DNA from: Podocnemis expansa | Taxonomy: Eukaryota > Chordata > Testudines > Podocnemididae | Direction: 5' to 3' | Assembly: GCA_007922195.1 (NCBI GenBank) | Contig: ML682013.1 | Location: forward strand, 21,268,645-21,332,644 | DNA: 64,000 bases | Shown here: in pieces, positions 48,526-60,833 of the stretch | Position numbering within the stretch: the first letter of the stretch is position 1 | Layout: every line of letters starts with the position of its first letter | The notes under the pieces: model-generated | Database searches by the model: none | What the model saw: only the letters and a program-made list of their open reading frames with translations | What the model was told of the DNA's origin: nothing | Translations under genes and position numbers: made by a program

Positions 48526-49095
48526 CAGGGCTGGATTAAGACAGGGGCTTTAGGTGCATTCCAAGGCAACCAGGGCTCAGGTTGAGGACCCGCCACCCCA
48601 TGAAAACAAATCTTCCCCAGCCCACACTTTCCCCAGGCTGGGATGGCAGCTTTGCCGCAGGTCTGGAGCAGCTCCCGCTCAATGCAATGCCCCCAGCCCC
48701 TGGTGGTGGCCAGCCTGAGTCCCAGCCCCCAGCTTGGACTCAGCCCCCCACCACCTGCTGTGCTGGCCTGTGCCGTGGTGCCCCACTACTCCGAAAGCAG
48801 TACCAAGCCAGCCTGTCCCAGAGCTCTGAGCACCAGCCCTGTCCCTCCCACCCTTGGTGGCTGTACGAGGGCCCACATTGACTGCTGGGGTATGTGGAGT
48901 GGATTCTGGCCCATCCTGCCCCAGCAGCACAGCCACCCAGTCTGGTCTTAAATTGGGCACCCACTCCAGCTGGGCATTGGGCATCTGTTTGCATCCCACA
49001 GTCCACCTTAGCGGAGAGGGTGGCAGCAACGGCGGGGGGGGGGGCACAAAAATCTCACAGCTCAGGGTCCACAGGCACATTAATCCAGCCCTAGC
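48526..49095. mobile_element. TIR element with GGGCTGGATTAA ends
   Basis: Left cagggctggattaag and right cattaatccagccctag are inverted copies. The GC-rich interior has ccagcccctggtggtggcc and a G-run at about 49037-49050. Non-coding. The flanking octamers do not match clearly. Confidence 0.72.
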
Positions 49096-50599
49096 CCAAG
49101 CAGTTTTAATTTGAGCTGTTCTTCCTTGTTCCCTGTAATTCCTCAAGCTATCTCTTTTCCTTATAAGAGACCATCATCTGTCCGCCAGACCAAGTCTCTT
49201 CAGTCAGCAAAGAGAATACAAGGCTTCCTTTGCTTTATTACCCTTAAGTGCACTAATACTTTCTCACCTAGAATCCTTCCACTGCATCCGTTAGTATGAA
49301 CAGAAGTAAACTTAGCTTTTCTGTATGCATTTCTGAGACAATTCTTTATGAGGTTTGGAAGATAGTTCTGTGCAGTCTTTTGCTCTATTAGGGGTTAATA
49401 TAAATAGATCTAAAATTAAGGCCATTTTTGGTCTTCAAGTTGCAAATTGTTTCAAAGCTGCTTAAACTGAATGTATGTAAGTAATGTTCAAAAAACAGAA
49501 AAACAAACCTTTGCGGGCTCCTTATGTTGCATTTTATAGAGTGATATAATCTTACTAGTAGAAGCTTCTTGTGGATAAAATTATACTTTTTGTGGTTATG
49601 TACATTGCATTGCCTCAGAGTGATAATGTATACATAGGGTATCAGTTTTAAAGGGCTTATCATTCCAAAGCTGACTTCCAACTAAAGCTACCGTGGCAGC
49701 TGCAGCTACATTCACAATTGCAAACCTGTAATGCACTGTCAGGAAGAGGCCATCTCCAGCTGAAATACAATCAACTTATGTTTGGCATGAATAGCAAGTA
49801 ATCAAATTGTAGTTTATTTCACTAGAAAGCTCTCTCCCACATAGTTAGAACTTAAACTGCCTTTTCCGTTTCTAGCAAAAAGTCCTTGTGTTTTGTCTGC
49901 AGCCTATACCTTTTATAACTCTCCATATTCAAATCAAGTCAAATACTGCCTGTTACAGTAAGTTTGCAAGGCTGTAGAAGCTGCTGTGCAGGCTGCTCTG
50001 TCTTGGCTGGAAAGTTATAAAGGTTGCTTGCATTTACTGTAAAATATTACTGTCTTTGCATGACCTCCTCCCTCCCGCCCCCACAGCAGGGAACCCCCGC
50101 AAGGCACTCCCTCTCTTCTCTCTACTCAATTATAACATACATTTGAGTCAGACTCTATATTAAACTTCTGTTTATAAACTTTTAATTCATGTTTTAGTAA
50201 AAGCTTACTTGAGTGCTACAGATTGTGATAGTGCCCAAAAAGTCAATACAGGTTGGTTATATCTATGACATATAATAATCTATAACACCTTTTTCTGCTA
50301 TGCTTATAACTTCAGTAGTGTATATGGCTGGTGTCTGTAATATACTTGTAACATCAAGTAGACATTTATTAATACTTTCTAAACGAACTGTTAATATAGA
50401 GCAGGACCAACATATGACAAGAGAACCAACAGTTATCACATTCAGATGGACTCTCAGCTTTGCACTTCTACCCTGGTCCCAGCCCTTCCTCCCAACCCAT
50501 TGCATGTGTGGCTGAGATCAACAAGACCTATCTGCTTCTCTTCCAACTGATGGTTGAGTTCTGCTTCTCATCTAGTCAATTGTTTTTCTTCCCACTGTG

Positions 50600-51095
50600 A
50601 CTTACTATTATTTTCATTTTGTATCACCTAGGTGTCTTAGTTATGGACCCACTAGGCATTGTATAAACATGAAATAGAAAGATGCACCAGACAGCTTACT
50701 TGTAAAGCCTAGTCTATGCTGGCCATGGATTTTAGCAGCAGTCAACTGGAGAATAACAAGCTTCGTACAGTAACTTGTGTATTTCCCATTGACTTCCTAA
50801 TACCTACTTACCGCAGTATCTCCACTGCACTGCATCAACTGGAAGTGCCGTCCTATTAGTGCAGCGCTATACTTCTTGCTGAGGTGGATCAACAGGGTCA
50901 ACTTCCGAGTTCAGTTGAGCGAGTCTCACTGCTATTCAATCGGATCTGCAAGATCAATCCTGCACTGCCAGCGGCGGTGCTGGCAGGGTAGACATACCCT
51001 AAGACAAGAGACAATGGATGGGTGTAAACAGATTGACAGAGTAGTACAGGGAAGCCTTGAGACAGTATTGATCAGCATGTAAGGGAGTTATTTCA
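50600..51095 (+). repeat. Ancient MIR/L2-like repeat split by a MITE
   Basis: Left part: tttgtatcacctaggtgtct, tatggacccactaggcattg, tataaacatgaaatag. Right part after the MITE: gacaagagacaatggatggg, gtaaacagattgacag. Together they follow the order of a common amniote repeat. Confidence 0.6.
50706..51002. mobile_element. MITE (GTCTACACT-type), nested
   Basis: Left agcctagtctatgctggcc and right ctggcagggtagacatacccta are the imperfect inverted ends. The interior contains caacagggtcaacttccgag and gatcaatcctgcactgcca words typical of the family. Interrupts the older repeat at 50600-51095. Confidence 0.65.
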
Positions 51096-53194
51096 GTATA
51101 CGAGCAGTCTAGCCATTCTCACTTTTTTTGTAGACTGATGCAATCCATTCCATTTGCAGCACTCCCACTCAGCCTCTTTGAATACTTTTACATTTGACTA
51201 GCTGGTCAATGCTATCTTATCTGATGTTAAGATGGCTTCCAGGCTCCTGTATTCACTAGTTAGGCAGGGAAGAAACCCAAAAATTTTTCTTGGACAAATA
51301 TCACTTGCCCTGGGCTTCTGGGCAATAAGATTTTTTTTAGCCTGTTAACCAGGCCCTGGAGGTGTTTTCCCCACATCAGGGTGGCATACATTTGCAGGAC
51401 CAGATGGAGCAGCAAGCACTGCCTCCTCTTATGCAATGGTGTGCTGTACAAGTTCCAACTTAATTCTCCAGCCCTGTCAATTCAGCACCTTTCACATACA
51501 GTATAATAAAATTCACTTAAAAGCAAAATGGCTGTCCAGTTTGTACAGCAAATACTCAGTATGTATGGGGAAAATAGGCTGAATCGTAGACCACATTATT
51601 GTTGTTTTCCTACTTTTTGTTAAACTAGCCATTCCATAAATTCTATATTTACAAAGATTTTCATGCCTATTTAACTTTACAACTCCCACTGGAAGTCTGT
51701 GTGAGGATGTTAAGATCTGTAAGTTTTACTGTTGAGGTTTTGTTTCAGTTTTAAACATATATTTGACAGAAGAAAGGGAAAAATAATATACTGTTGCCTC
51801 TTGGCCAAGTGATTTCAGATTTTCAAGGCTTTGCAGGCCAGTTGCCTGTTTCGTGATATAGAATCATACTTTCTTTGTAGAATCTGTTTATTTTCTGAAA
51901 CAGAAGTAGTAATAAACAACAGACTCCCTTTGACACAAACCTCAGGCCTTGCACCTGTGCTCTACCCCCTAAAATGACCATATTGCCTCTGTCTTTTTTC
52001 CAGGACAGACCTAAACTCACAAATCCAAAACTGTCTGCCCTAGCTGCTGTTGACTCTCATCCCATAGTTACATACGCATATACAGAAGCAACTCTTAGCC
52101 CTGTTATAGCTGTCTGGCTGCTGAGGAGACCTTGATTCCATTATTGATCCTGTTGATAGTTGTCTGCTTATGCCCACCCTTTCTACAGAGTTCGTCCTAC
52201 ATCAAAACCCTTAATGGTGGGCAATTGCAATACCAGCTGTAATCCACTGGAGTTTATGAAAACTGGCAAATGTTATCTATAAGGTCTGTACGGACACAAT
52301 ATTTTTTATAAAATGTGCAAGGCACAGCTGCATTTGTAGTTTTTGTACCAAATATGTATATAGTAGGCAGAGCTGATGGTACTACCTATACCTAAAGTTG
52401 CCTGACACTATCAATTAGAAGACCCTGATTTTAGTTGCTTATAATCTTGCTAAATTTTAACTGATAGGGCTAAAACCCACTATGCTTAGTGTCTGCCTCA
52501 GGTTTTCTTTATTTCTTTCTTTCTAAGCTTCACCAAAAAGGATTCGGATATTTCAAAAAATGAGATTTGGGGGTAATGTCCTGTTTTACCCCTATTAAAA
52601 ACAAACAAAACCTACCTCCAACCATGTTTCACTGGGAAGTTCTTGAGTATCTATGCTTTGGAGTATGTTCCTGCAAAAAGTCTGCTCAAATTTACTCGAG
52701 AAATGAGCTTTTGAGAAATAGCTCTTTGCACATGCTCAGATATTGTACTTATTAATTTGTCAGCTAAATTCTCTGAAGATTCCATTTGTACTGATTATGC
52801 TTCATCAGTGCAATGGTTGCTCCTGATTTCAACTTCTTTCCTTGTTACACAGCTCTCATTTATCTCCAGGGACCACCTGGCTGCTCACTGACTTGTCCTG
52901 TTCAATGGTTAAAGTATACTTTGATGGGCCCCAGAACCCTCCTAATCTCCAGGCCCCCTTCCCATATTGTTTGGGCCGCCTTCCTGCATGTGCAGGCTCC
53001 ACCCAGGTAGGCATTTTTGAGCCCCACCAGCTCCTTCCTCACAAATGAAGCACAGCCTCAGATCCACATCATCCGAACCTTGTCCAATGGTGCCCACATC
53101 AGACCCCTCTTTTTCCATGTCCTCTTCAGCCCCCATCCCCATTCCCTAAGCTCCCTGCTCTCAAGTCCCCCCTTCAGCCCTCCAAACTCCCCAC

Positions 53195-53379
53195 CACTGT
53201 TCCCTCTAAGCTGTGCGCATGTGTGCACGCACACAGGTCATGAAACCCATGCACAAAACAAAATAAAGTGCACACAAAAAAATTCAATAGTGCTAATATT
53301 GGTGCTCACAAAATATATTTTTGGGCCCACAAAGAAATTTTTTGTGCACACACCCTATGAATAATTAGAAGGAACATTG
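53195..53379. mobile_element. Nested TIR element (CACTGTTCCCTCTAA ends)
   Basis: Left cactgttccctctaag and right attagaaggaacattg are inverted with two mismatches over 15 bp. The interior has gtgtgcacgcacacaggtca and complementary tgtgcacacac words. Lies inside hAT copy 4. Target duplication is ambiguous in a C-rich context. Confidence 0.75.
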
Positions 53380-54033
53380 CCCCCCACCTCCCCTGTCTTC
53401 ACTCCACCAACGCTCTCCACACCTCCCCAGCCCTCTTCAGTCCCCTTGTCTCTATTCCCCTGTAACCCCACAGAGGTGTTCTGAAACATAATTCATTACT
53501 GTCTGGGAGGTGTGCAGATACTATGGGGATGGGACCATAATAGAATCTGGAAAGGCAGATAGGAAACAAAATAACCAGAAACCTCATGGGTTGTATTTAC
53601 CAGGAAGTTTTCAAGGCAGTGTTGAAGACTTAAGACATATATGAATGAAACCAGAATTTTGATCTCTGTGATTTACTCATCACTGCTTGTGCCTGAGTCA
53701 CCCCAACCCCCTCTCTAACCCTCTTTCCCTGCCCTGGCTTCCCCCGCTCCCCTGAGTCACCCCAACACCCTCCTTAAGCCCCCCTAACCTACAGCTAGCA
53801 CCCCCTGCTCCCCCAAGCTCTTCCCTAACCCCCCTGTCCTGCTGCTGGCTCCCCAAGGTCCTGCAACCCCTCCCATACTCTTCTGCCCTACCGCTGGCTC
53901 CCCCCGCTGCCCTGGGCTGACCCCTCCGCACCCTTTCCCCAACAGCTGCCCATCCCTGAATCCAACCTCCCCACCCGAGGCCCCCTTACCCAGCCTCAGG
54001 AGTGGCCATGCCACAGGCTGCTGCTCCTGCCCT

Positions 54034-54065
54034 GAGCTTGCTCTGAGTATGCTCAGAACATGCTC
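54034..54065. promoter_or_regulatory. Triple p53-like half-site array (copy 4)
   Basis: GAGCTTGCTC (54034-54043), GAGTATGCTC (54045-54054) and GAACATGCTC (54056-54065) with one-base spacers. The first and third fit RRRCWWGYYY; the middle has T for the core C. Same position in the element as the array in copy 3. Confidence 0.4.
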
Positions 54066-55172
54066 AGGGGAGGAGATATAAAAACTCAGAGGCCCAACCT
54101 GGGGCGACTCCCCTTCCACCTGGGTAGGGACTGTGGCTGCCAGCCATGCACGGCCAGCAGTTTTCCCTGAGCAGGGGCTGTGCCCCCGCCCACCCACACA
54201 GCCTACAGGGAACGTTGAGGGGGAGTGCATTATAACGCTGTGTTCTGCCCCATTATTCTATTTTTAGGGGCCCTGGAATGCTGGCCCCTGATGTTTGTGG
54301 GCCCCAGAACAGCGTTCCGGTGCATTCCCCCTTACTTTAACTCCTGGTTCTGAGGAAAAAATAATATGGAATCGTAATTAAAACAATATAACAACAACAT
54401 GTACACACAAGAGACAAATTAAGTGACCACATAATTTTAATTCTAGCATTTACTGACTTAGGAGTGCTTGACTATACAACTTTAACATTCCTTCAACCTG
54501 ATCTTTTTATGTATAATAATGCATCCTCTTATATAGTAGGTGCTAAAGATTTCTTCAAAGTTTGGCTGTGTATTGTAGCATCCCAGTACTTTTATGTCTA
54601 CTAGGTGTATATGTGTATTGTTGAACTAACCATATAATCTAAAGATATTTAATATAAATAAAATAGATTATGATACAATAAAAGTATCTTAAGTGTTAGA
54701 TTATAGTGAAATATCAGATTTGATACTGCTTTTCTAAATAGAAGGTTGCTGTTTTGTCTGTCGGGCATTGAGTGTATATTTGTTTTATATGGTATTTAAG
54801 CATACCATATATAAATCATTCTCCTATGTGAGTCATTTCCACCCTCCTTTTCTACCTATCATTTTTCTCATAAAGCCACCTTATTCTTCCTGTAACATGA
54901 GAGATGTATGATTTTCAATGTTTTAATTAGAGTTTGTATAATACTGTTAAAAATTTCATGCTTTCTCTAGTAAGGTGACCCAGGTGACCTGGTTTATCTG
55001 AGACGTCAAAAACAGGGTAGAGTTTCCTGAGTGAATTGAGGTCAGGAACTTTATTGTCTAATTATCCAACCCTGTGCCTCATTAAAGTAAGCAGTGGGTC
55101 ATTCAGCTGGTAAGAAGTTGATATTATGAAGGGCACATCCTCTTTTTTGTCCCTTCTTCACTGAGATTAGAG

Positions 55173-55920
55173 CAAGGATGTCAAATTTATTTGCTGTGGC
55201 AAGCCAGATTTGACTTACATGTACTTCAAGTGGGCCATAAGTACCATAAACCGAAATATTAGGGCTTAGACACTCACGGCCTCCCAGAGTACTGTGTATG
55301 CGAGACCGTGCTCCTTGATACCACACACACTCCCGAACAGAGTGAGAGTGTGGTCTCACAGTATCATGGAGTGCAATCTTGTATACCCAGAGCTCCTCAG
55401 TGTCGCAAGACCTGACGTTCTTGGGCATCACAGAACACTGGGTGTGCAAAACTGCACTCTGTAGGTATGTCTACACTGGAGCCTTAGGTCGATTTAACCT
55501 TCCTTAAGTCAAACTAAGGAACTCCCTGTCTACATTGCACTTTTATTACGTCGACTTAACACCAGCGCTTGAGGTTGACTTAAGTGTTAAGTCGGCCTTG
55601 TTAAGTTGTCTTAAAGCAATGTAGATGGCAGGCCCCATCCCCTGCCCTGCCCCAGGGCCTGATTTAACAACGTCAACTAACAGAAGCCCTCCAGTGTAGA
55701 TATACCCTTAAGTCAACTTAGCTTTAAAGTCGACTTAAAATCAACCTTGTTAAGTCGACTTCAGATAGCCCCCAGTGTAGACGTACCCTGTGATACCACA
55801 AGACCTCTCTCTCTCTCTGTGTTCAGGGAAAAGTGTGGTCTCGCAGAGCACTGTCGCCGGCTGGATGGAAGAGTTTTGTGGGCCTTATTTGGCCCACAGG
55901 CTACATGTCTGACACCCCAG
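55173..55920. mobile_element. hAT element with perfect 8-bp duplication, hosting a MITE
   Basis: gattagag at 55165-55172 and 55921-55928 flanks ends caaggatgtcaaat and gtctgacaccccag (inverse ctggggtgtcagac). Sub-terminal gtgggcc words at both ends (aagtgggccataag; gtgggccttatttggccc) fit the 'gggtgtcaaac/ggcc' hAT type. Interrupted by the MITE 55462-55790. No transposase. Confidence 0.9.
55462..55790. mobile_element. MITE with AAGTCGACTT-rich interior
   Basis: Ends taggtatgtctacactgg and ccagtgtagacgtaccct are near-perfect inverted copies. The interior repeats taagtcgacttaa-like palindromes. Nested in the hAT at 55173-55920. Confidence 0.86.
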
Positions 55921-57329
55921 GATTAGAGCTTTGAGGGCAACAAAAAATGTCTTGGGTGAGCATTTTATTAAAATCCTGAAACTTGGACCATTGTGTTGAA
56001 ACAGTAATGAAAGTTTGTAAAGCTTTTGAGCATTCCAGAGCTGCTTTCTTGTTTTGCATCAAACTTCTGCACAGTTTGCAATTTACTGGAGGGAGTTTTT
56101 GTTTTCAGCTTAAAATTTCTACAACTCGTCAGTATGTGTTTTTATGGAGACCACATAAAAAAGTGTTCCACTTCTTAGGACAAAGAACTACTAAATTTAC
56201 AACAGACGTGTAGAATCGAGCTGATATTTGAAGAAGATGTATCCATACAGTAGCTCCCACTTCCATGCCAAAAATATTTCTCTTGCAAATTACCTTTTTA
56301 ATTACAAAAAATGCATTTATTAGCATTTTCTCTGAATTAAAGTTCTTTAGAGTGAGACTAGAATTGATTCTTGAAATAAAACATGTTATAGAAGTCCCAC
56401 ATATCACACATTTCTGTTAGTTAGCATTGTGTGTTATCTATTGTAAACAAAGTCATAAATTGTTTTTTAAATGCAGAAGTAATAAAGTTTTTGTAAAATC
56501 CATAGATCGGAAGATGTTAATATTCCAAGTTCACTTGCCACTTGAATAACATAATTTAATGTCCCATCTTCATCTTTATTATGGCATGGTCCTGAAGTGC
56601 TAAAAAGAAATTGGTTAGACAGCAGAGGGAGGGGAGAAAAACAAAAATTCTGTACCTTTTGTTCCTAAGGCTATAGTTTGGATTATGTTTTGGTGGAATG
56701 GCTTTATAAACAAACAAACAATCTCCCATGTATTAACTGACTAACATAAAAATACTCACTCCTATTGCAGTGTCAGTATGTCTGCTACCTGAAAATTGTT
56801 GGAGAGTCACATGAAGTAGACAGAATGTTTGCAAGGAGAATTGACAAGCATAATGCTATCCTTCAAAATCTAAGTCGATTGAATCTTAAAAAAGAACTGT
56901 TATGATGTATTATAGTAATTTAGACAATATTTATTTGGATTTTTGATTCTACAATAGAAAGAACACAGGCATCCTTGATGATTTTTTAAAAGTACATATA
57001 TATGACTGTCATATGTGATGATTTCACACCATCTCATATGTTCTTTTGTGCCTGTATATCCCATCTGTGAACAACAAGGTAAAGAACATGTCTCACAGGA
57101 ATGTGTAGGCTCCCATTGAAGTTTTAGTTTTTGGTCAGTTTTTCGTATTTGTCTTTCTCAAAAAATTTACAACCTGTATTGATAGTTCATAGTCATTCTT
57201 GTCTTTGCTAGGTGTGTCTTCAGAGTTATCCAGTTTTATATCATGCAAGTTGAGATTCATTTTAATGGTATCTTTGAAGTGTTTACACTGATCACCATTT
57301 CTGCCCTTTCTGAGTTTGAGCTTGCTAAG

Positions 57330-58480
57330 AGCCCTTTTTTGGGGAGTCTGTCATCACCTATTTTGATAACATGATCTATCCATCTAAGCTGAGCTTTGAT
57401 TAAGTCACTGCATCAATACTTATTGTTTAGATCCTCAAAAGGATGTGAATGCTTGACACTATCTAGTCAGCCAGTCTTCAGAATAGAGGAAGAACAGCGC
57501 ATGTAAAATTTTTCATGTTGCATTTTTCTTGGGTAAATGTCAAACTTTCACATCCGTATAAAAAAAGAATATTATCCCTGTTACATTATACAGCATCAAT
57601 CTTGTCAACTGTTTGGTGGTACGCTGGTTGACTATCCTATGCCAAAATCTTCCAAAATTCTGACTTTCCATATTCTGTTTGACACTTCTTGATCCAGGGA
57701 TCCATTACTTTGGAAGATACTGCCAAGCAATATAAAGTGATTAACATTCTTTAACTTTACACCATCAGTGGTAATATTGGGCTCAGTAGTAGTGGTTGAT
57801 GGGCAGACTGAAAGAGTTCAAGTTTCTTCCAGTATGCTGGTGAGTGAAACTGTTCAGTTACTTCTGAGAACCTGTCAAGGATAAGCTGTAGGTCACCTTC
57901 ACTATGACTAAGTAAACCACGGTCATCTGCAAAAATGACCTCAAAATATGAGTTCCTCTAGGACTTTTGTCTGTGCAGTAAGCCTTCAGACATAGAAAAG
58001 TTTTCCATCAGCTCTGTACTTTACACAGGTGTCTTTTTTAAGATTGAAGCCATTCTGAATTACACAACTGACAAAGAAGAGACCAAAGAAGACTGGTACC
58101 ATCCCACAACCTTGTTTCACTCCATTAGATATGGGGAATGGTTTAGGAAGACTACCATCTGAAAGTATTTGACCAGTTGGGTCTTCATGGTATTGGCATA
58201 CAATGTTGGCAAATTGGGCGGGCCAGCCAAACTTCTCTAGAATTTTCCAGAGATGATTTATGCCACAAGTGTGGATTCCTTTTTTTTTAGATCAATGAAG
58301 ACAGCATATAGTTCCATATTTTGTTCAATACATTTTCCTGACTCAGTTTCACAACAAAAATCAGATCTGTCATGCTCTGACCTGGTCTAAATTCCCAGTG
58401 GATCTTTGCTACTGCTTTAATAAGCTAATTGAGGGGGAAACAAACAAAGATTTTACCACCTGCTGATAGCAGGAAAGGTA
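57330..58480 (-). pseudogene. LINE reverse transcriptase remnant
   Basis: Frame-broken RT. The FIDLKK box, SNGVKQGC box and FADD catalytic box (57922-57933, kept) appear in order on the minus strand, then a CESLTFT-like segment near 57545 and AQLRWIDHV near 57390. Confidence 0.76.
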
Positions 58481-59499
58481 GAATAGCCAGATAGTTGTCA
58501 AATTCAGATTTGTTGCCTCTTTTTGGTATAGTTTAGTTATGAATGTATCTTTTGAGATCCTGGGGAATTTTTTCAGTTCCCAGGTATGCTTAATAATTTC
58601 TTATAGATAGTTGATAGTTTGGAGGCCAGCAAATTTAAAAGATTTCACTTGGTATGCTATCTTTACTTGGTGATTTACCCATGTTCATTTGTTCACAGCT
58701 TTTTGCACTTCTTCAGCAGCAAGTAACTTCTCAGTTTCTTCAGGTATGAGGTTCTGCATTAGTTACTCTGGCACTCATAGATTGACAGTAAAGTTGTACC
58801 CATCATTCAGAGTTGCTTGTCTTGTTCTTGATTAAAGTAGATCCATCTGAACTCTAGTACAACTGGTTCTGATTTCAGTGAGCCATAAATAATCTTCAGG
58901 AAGTTATAAAACAGCTCTCTCTGGTTAGTATTGGCATAATACTACATTTGTCCTATTTTCTTTTCCCAGGCATTATCCTATAGAAAACAAAGCTGTTTTT
59001 GAACCAGGGCTTTCAGGTGCCTAAATTTATCTTTTGTTTTGATGTTGACTCTCTCTCATTTTGAGAAGACAAAAAATGCATCATTCTTTTCCATGAGGAT
59101 TTTTTTTGTTTTGTTTCATGATGTTTTGATCAAACAAAGTGGGTAATTTTTGCCTAGAGTTTTTTCTGTTGCTTGGACAATGGCTGATTTCAATGTATTC
59201 TACTTTGAGGGTTTTTTTTTTTTGAGTGATGATGTAATGCTATCACATTTTTTCCTTTCGATTTTCCCTCTGTTTTTCTTGATGAAATGAATTTCTTAAT
59301 TCTGCTAGGTTTAATTTTGGTTTGGTCTGTTCAATAATGTTTTGCTAAGTAGAAAACATGTATAAATTAAATGGCTCTGATCATCCTGTAATCAGTGCAA
59401 AAGTGTGCTCCTCACATTGCCCTAGTTATCTTGATGTTTCTGATGTCTCTTTGCTGTATAATGTCATTATTAATCTGGTGTTAGTGCATTAATCTCAGA

Positions 59500-60085
59500 T
59501 TCATCTATAAAGTTTTATGGTTGTTGAGGGCTTAAAAATTGTATTGGTAATAGCAAGCTCATGCTCACTATTCTTCCTGAGTAGGTGGAGACAATTGTTG
59601 ATCATTTTCTGATCCAATCATTTTTTAGTAAATCAGTCAAAGTCCACACTTGTCTTTTCCAGCTCTGGCAATAAACTTTCCCAAATATGGGTTTGCTTTC
59701 TCTGGGTATAGATTTAATTAGGTCATCCAAATCAGAACAGAGCAGTTTTTAGCTCTTCTCTATTCCTCAGGGTTGGCACATGAGCACCAAAAAGAATCAC
59801 AAAGCATGTAATTTCCAAGGGACTTCACAGATCTCTAGCTGTTCCTTTTTGCCCACAAGTAAGGCTTTCAATGATTTCGGGAGGCTGTTCTTAATGGTCA
59901 AACCAGTGCCATAATTTCTGTATACTTCTGCTGGCCTTTTTTTGCCAAAAGACACTGTAGCCACCTCCTAAATCCTTTATGGAGCCTTTATCTGCAAATC
60001 TGGTCTTGCTGAAAGAAGCTGGGTTGATTCTCTGTTTAGCTAGATCGCTTGTGTAACCTGCTAGGGTGGGCTCAGATGCATTCAC
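59500..60085 (-). pseudogene. LINE endonuclease domain remnant
   Basis: The open piece 59891-60085 reads LAKQRINPASFSKTRFADKG then SIKDLGGGYSVFWQ, matching the start of the EN domain (family ALSEVRF..GSLKEHGAGY). Further pieces: ILFGAHVPTL near 59780-59810 and ELAITNTIF near 59550. Frame-broken. Confidence 0.72.
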
Positions 60086-60089
60086 CTGC

Positions 60090-60833
60090 CCCTCTCTAGT
60101 GCCCCACAGAGAAAACCCCTGCAGAAAGCAGCTGGAGAGCCAGGATCCAGTCTATTGAGGACTCACAGGAAAGACTGCTCAGAGTTCCCATCCCTGATTA
60201 AACTACCACTCAGCATAAACATACAATGAACTTTACTAACTAAACACACCTTATCCTAAGGAACCATAATACATTTAAACAACACAGTAAGAAACCCAAG
60301 AGTCCCAAAGTTCAGGTGGAGTCACCCTTATTTCAATTGCAGTCTTTTAAGTCCTTGAGGCTTAAATGCAGGAGGAAAGCAATCCTCATCCTCTCTAGCT
60401 GCAGAAATCTTCAGGGGAGGATTGTCACAGGGCATGCTGTTCTGACCTTGTTTCTCAGCCTTCTCTGCTCCCCAGTTGCCCCTAGGATTCACCACAGCTC
60501 ATCTTCAGTGCAAACTGCATGCTTATTTATTTGTAAATGTGACAGTCCCACTCCCAGTTTGTGCCCCAAATGCTCTCTGGGCTTGGAGGTTCAGGGTTCT
60601 CCTTCCTCTGGCCTGCTGCCAGAGACTGTCCTGCCTTGCTGGCTATGCCTCCACTGTTTCTTGTGCTGGCTGGCCCAGGTTATATTCCTGGGTGAGATCC
60701 TCAGCTGGTCTTTATCTCCCCGACTAGGCCAGAGCTCTGCTGCTGCTTAATCAGCTGTTGTCTGCCCAGCCTTGGCCTCTCCAGCCCAGGCTAACAGGCA
60801 GGTGAGGAGTTGCACTACTCCTGCCCTGTTACA
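60090..60833 (-). repeat. Possible solo LTR
   Basis: On the minus strand it starts TGTAACAGGGCAGGAGTAG. An AATAAATAAG polyadenylation-like word lies near 60520-60535. The TG start and polyA word suggest an LTR. The other end and the target duplication are not clear; tentative. Confidence 0.4.

Larger units (their letters stand above)
52903..54346 (+). mobile_element. GC-rich non-autonomous hAT family, copy 4
   Basis: Ends caatggttaaagtatacttt and cccccttactttaactcctg (inverse caggagttaaagtaaggggg). The flanking octamers gtcctgtt and gttctgag match at 5 of 8. Shared signatures: gggccccagaaccctcctaa at the left, tatttttaggggccctggaa at the right, and the three-decamer array at 54034-54065. Interior contains C-rich tandem units near 53700-53940 and a nested TIR element at 53195-53379. 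The longest copy (1.44 kb). Confidence 0.85.
57070..60085 (-). mobile_element. Endonuclease/RT LINE fossil (reverse)
   Basis: About 3 kb read from right to left. The apurinic-type endonuclease part lies at 59500-60085 (SFSKTRFADKGSIKDLGGGY; later ELAITNTIFKPSTT near 59550). The RT follows: YAVFIDLKKK near 58300, ISNGVKQGC near 58120 and FADD at 57922-57933. The C-terminal region at about 57330-57400 reads AQLRWIDHVIKIGDDRLPKK. The order EN, RT, then AQLRW..HV is that of the widespread 'craniofacial-development-protein-2-like' LINE lineage; I do not assign a clade. Many stops. The left boundary is approximate. Confidence 0.8.

Noticed and set aside
48582..49146. Several open frames of 85-155 codons
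   Set aside because: Inside the GC-rich interior of the GGGCTGGATTAA TIR element; non-coding by content.
53698..54230. Gly/Arg-rich open frames on the minus strand
   Set aside because: Within C-rich tandem units of hAT copy 4.
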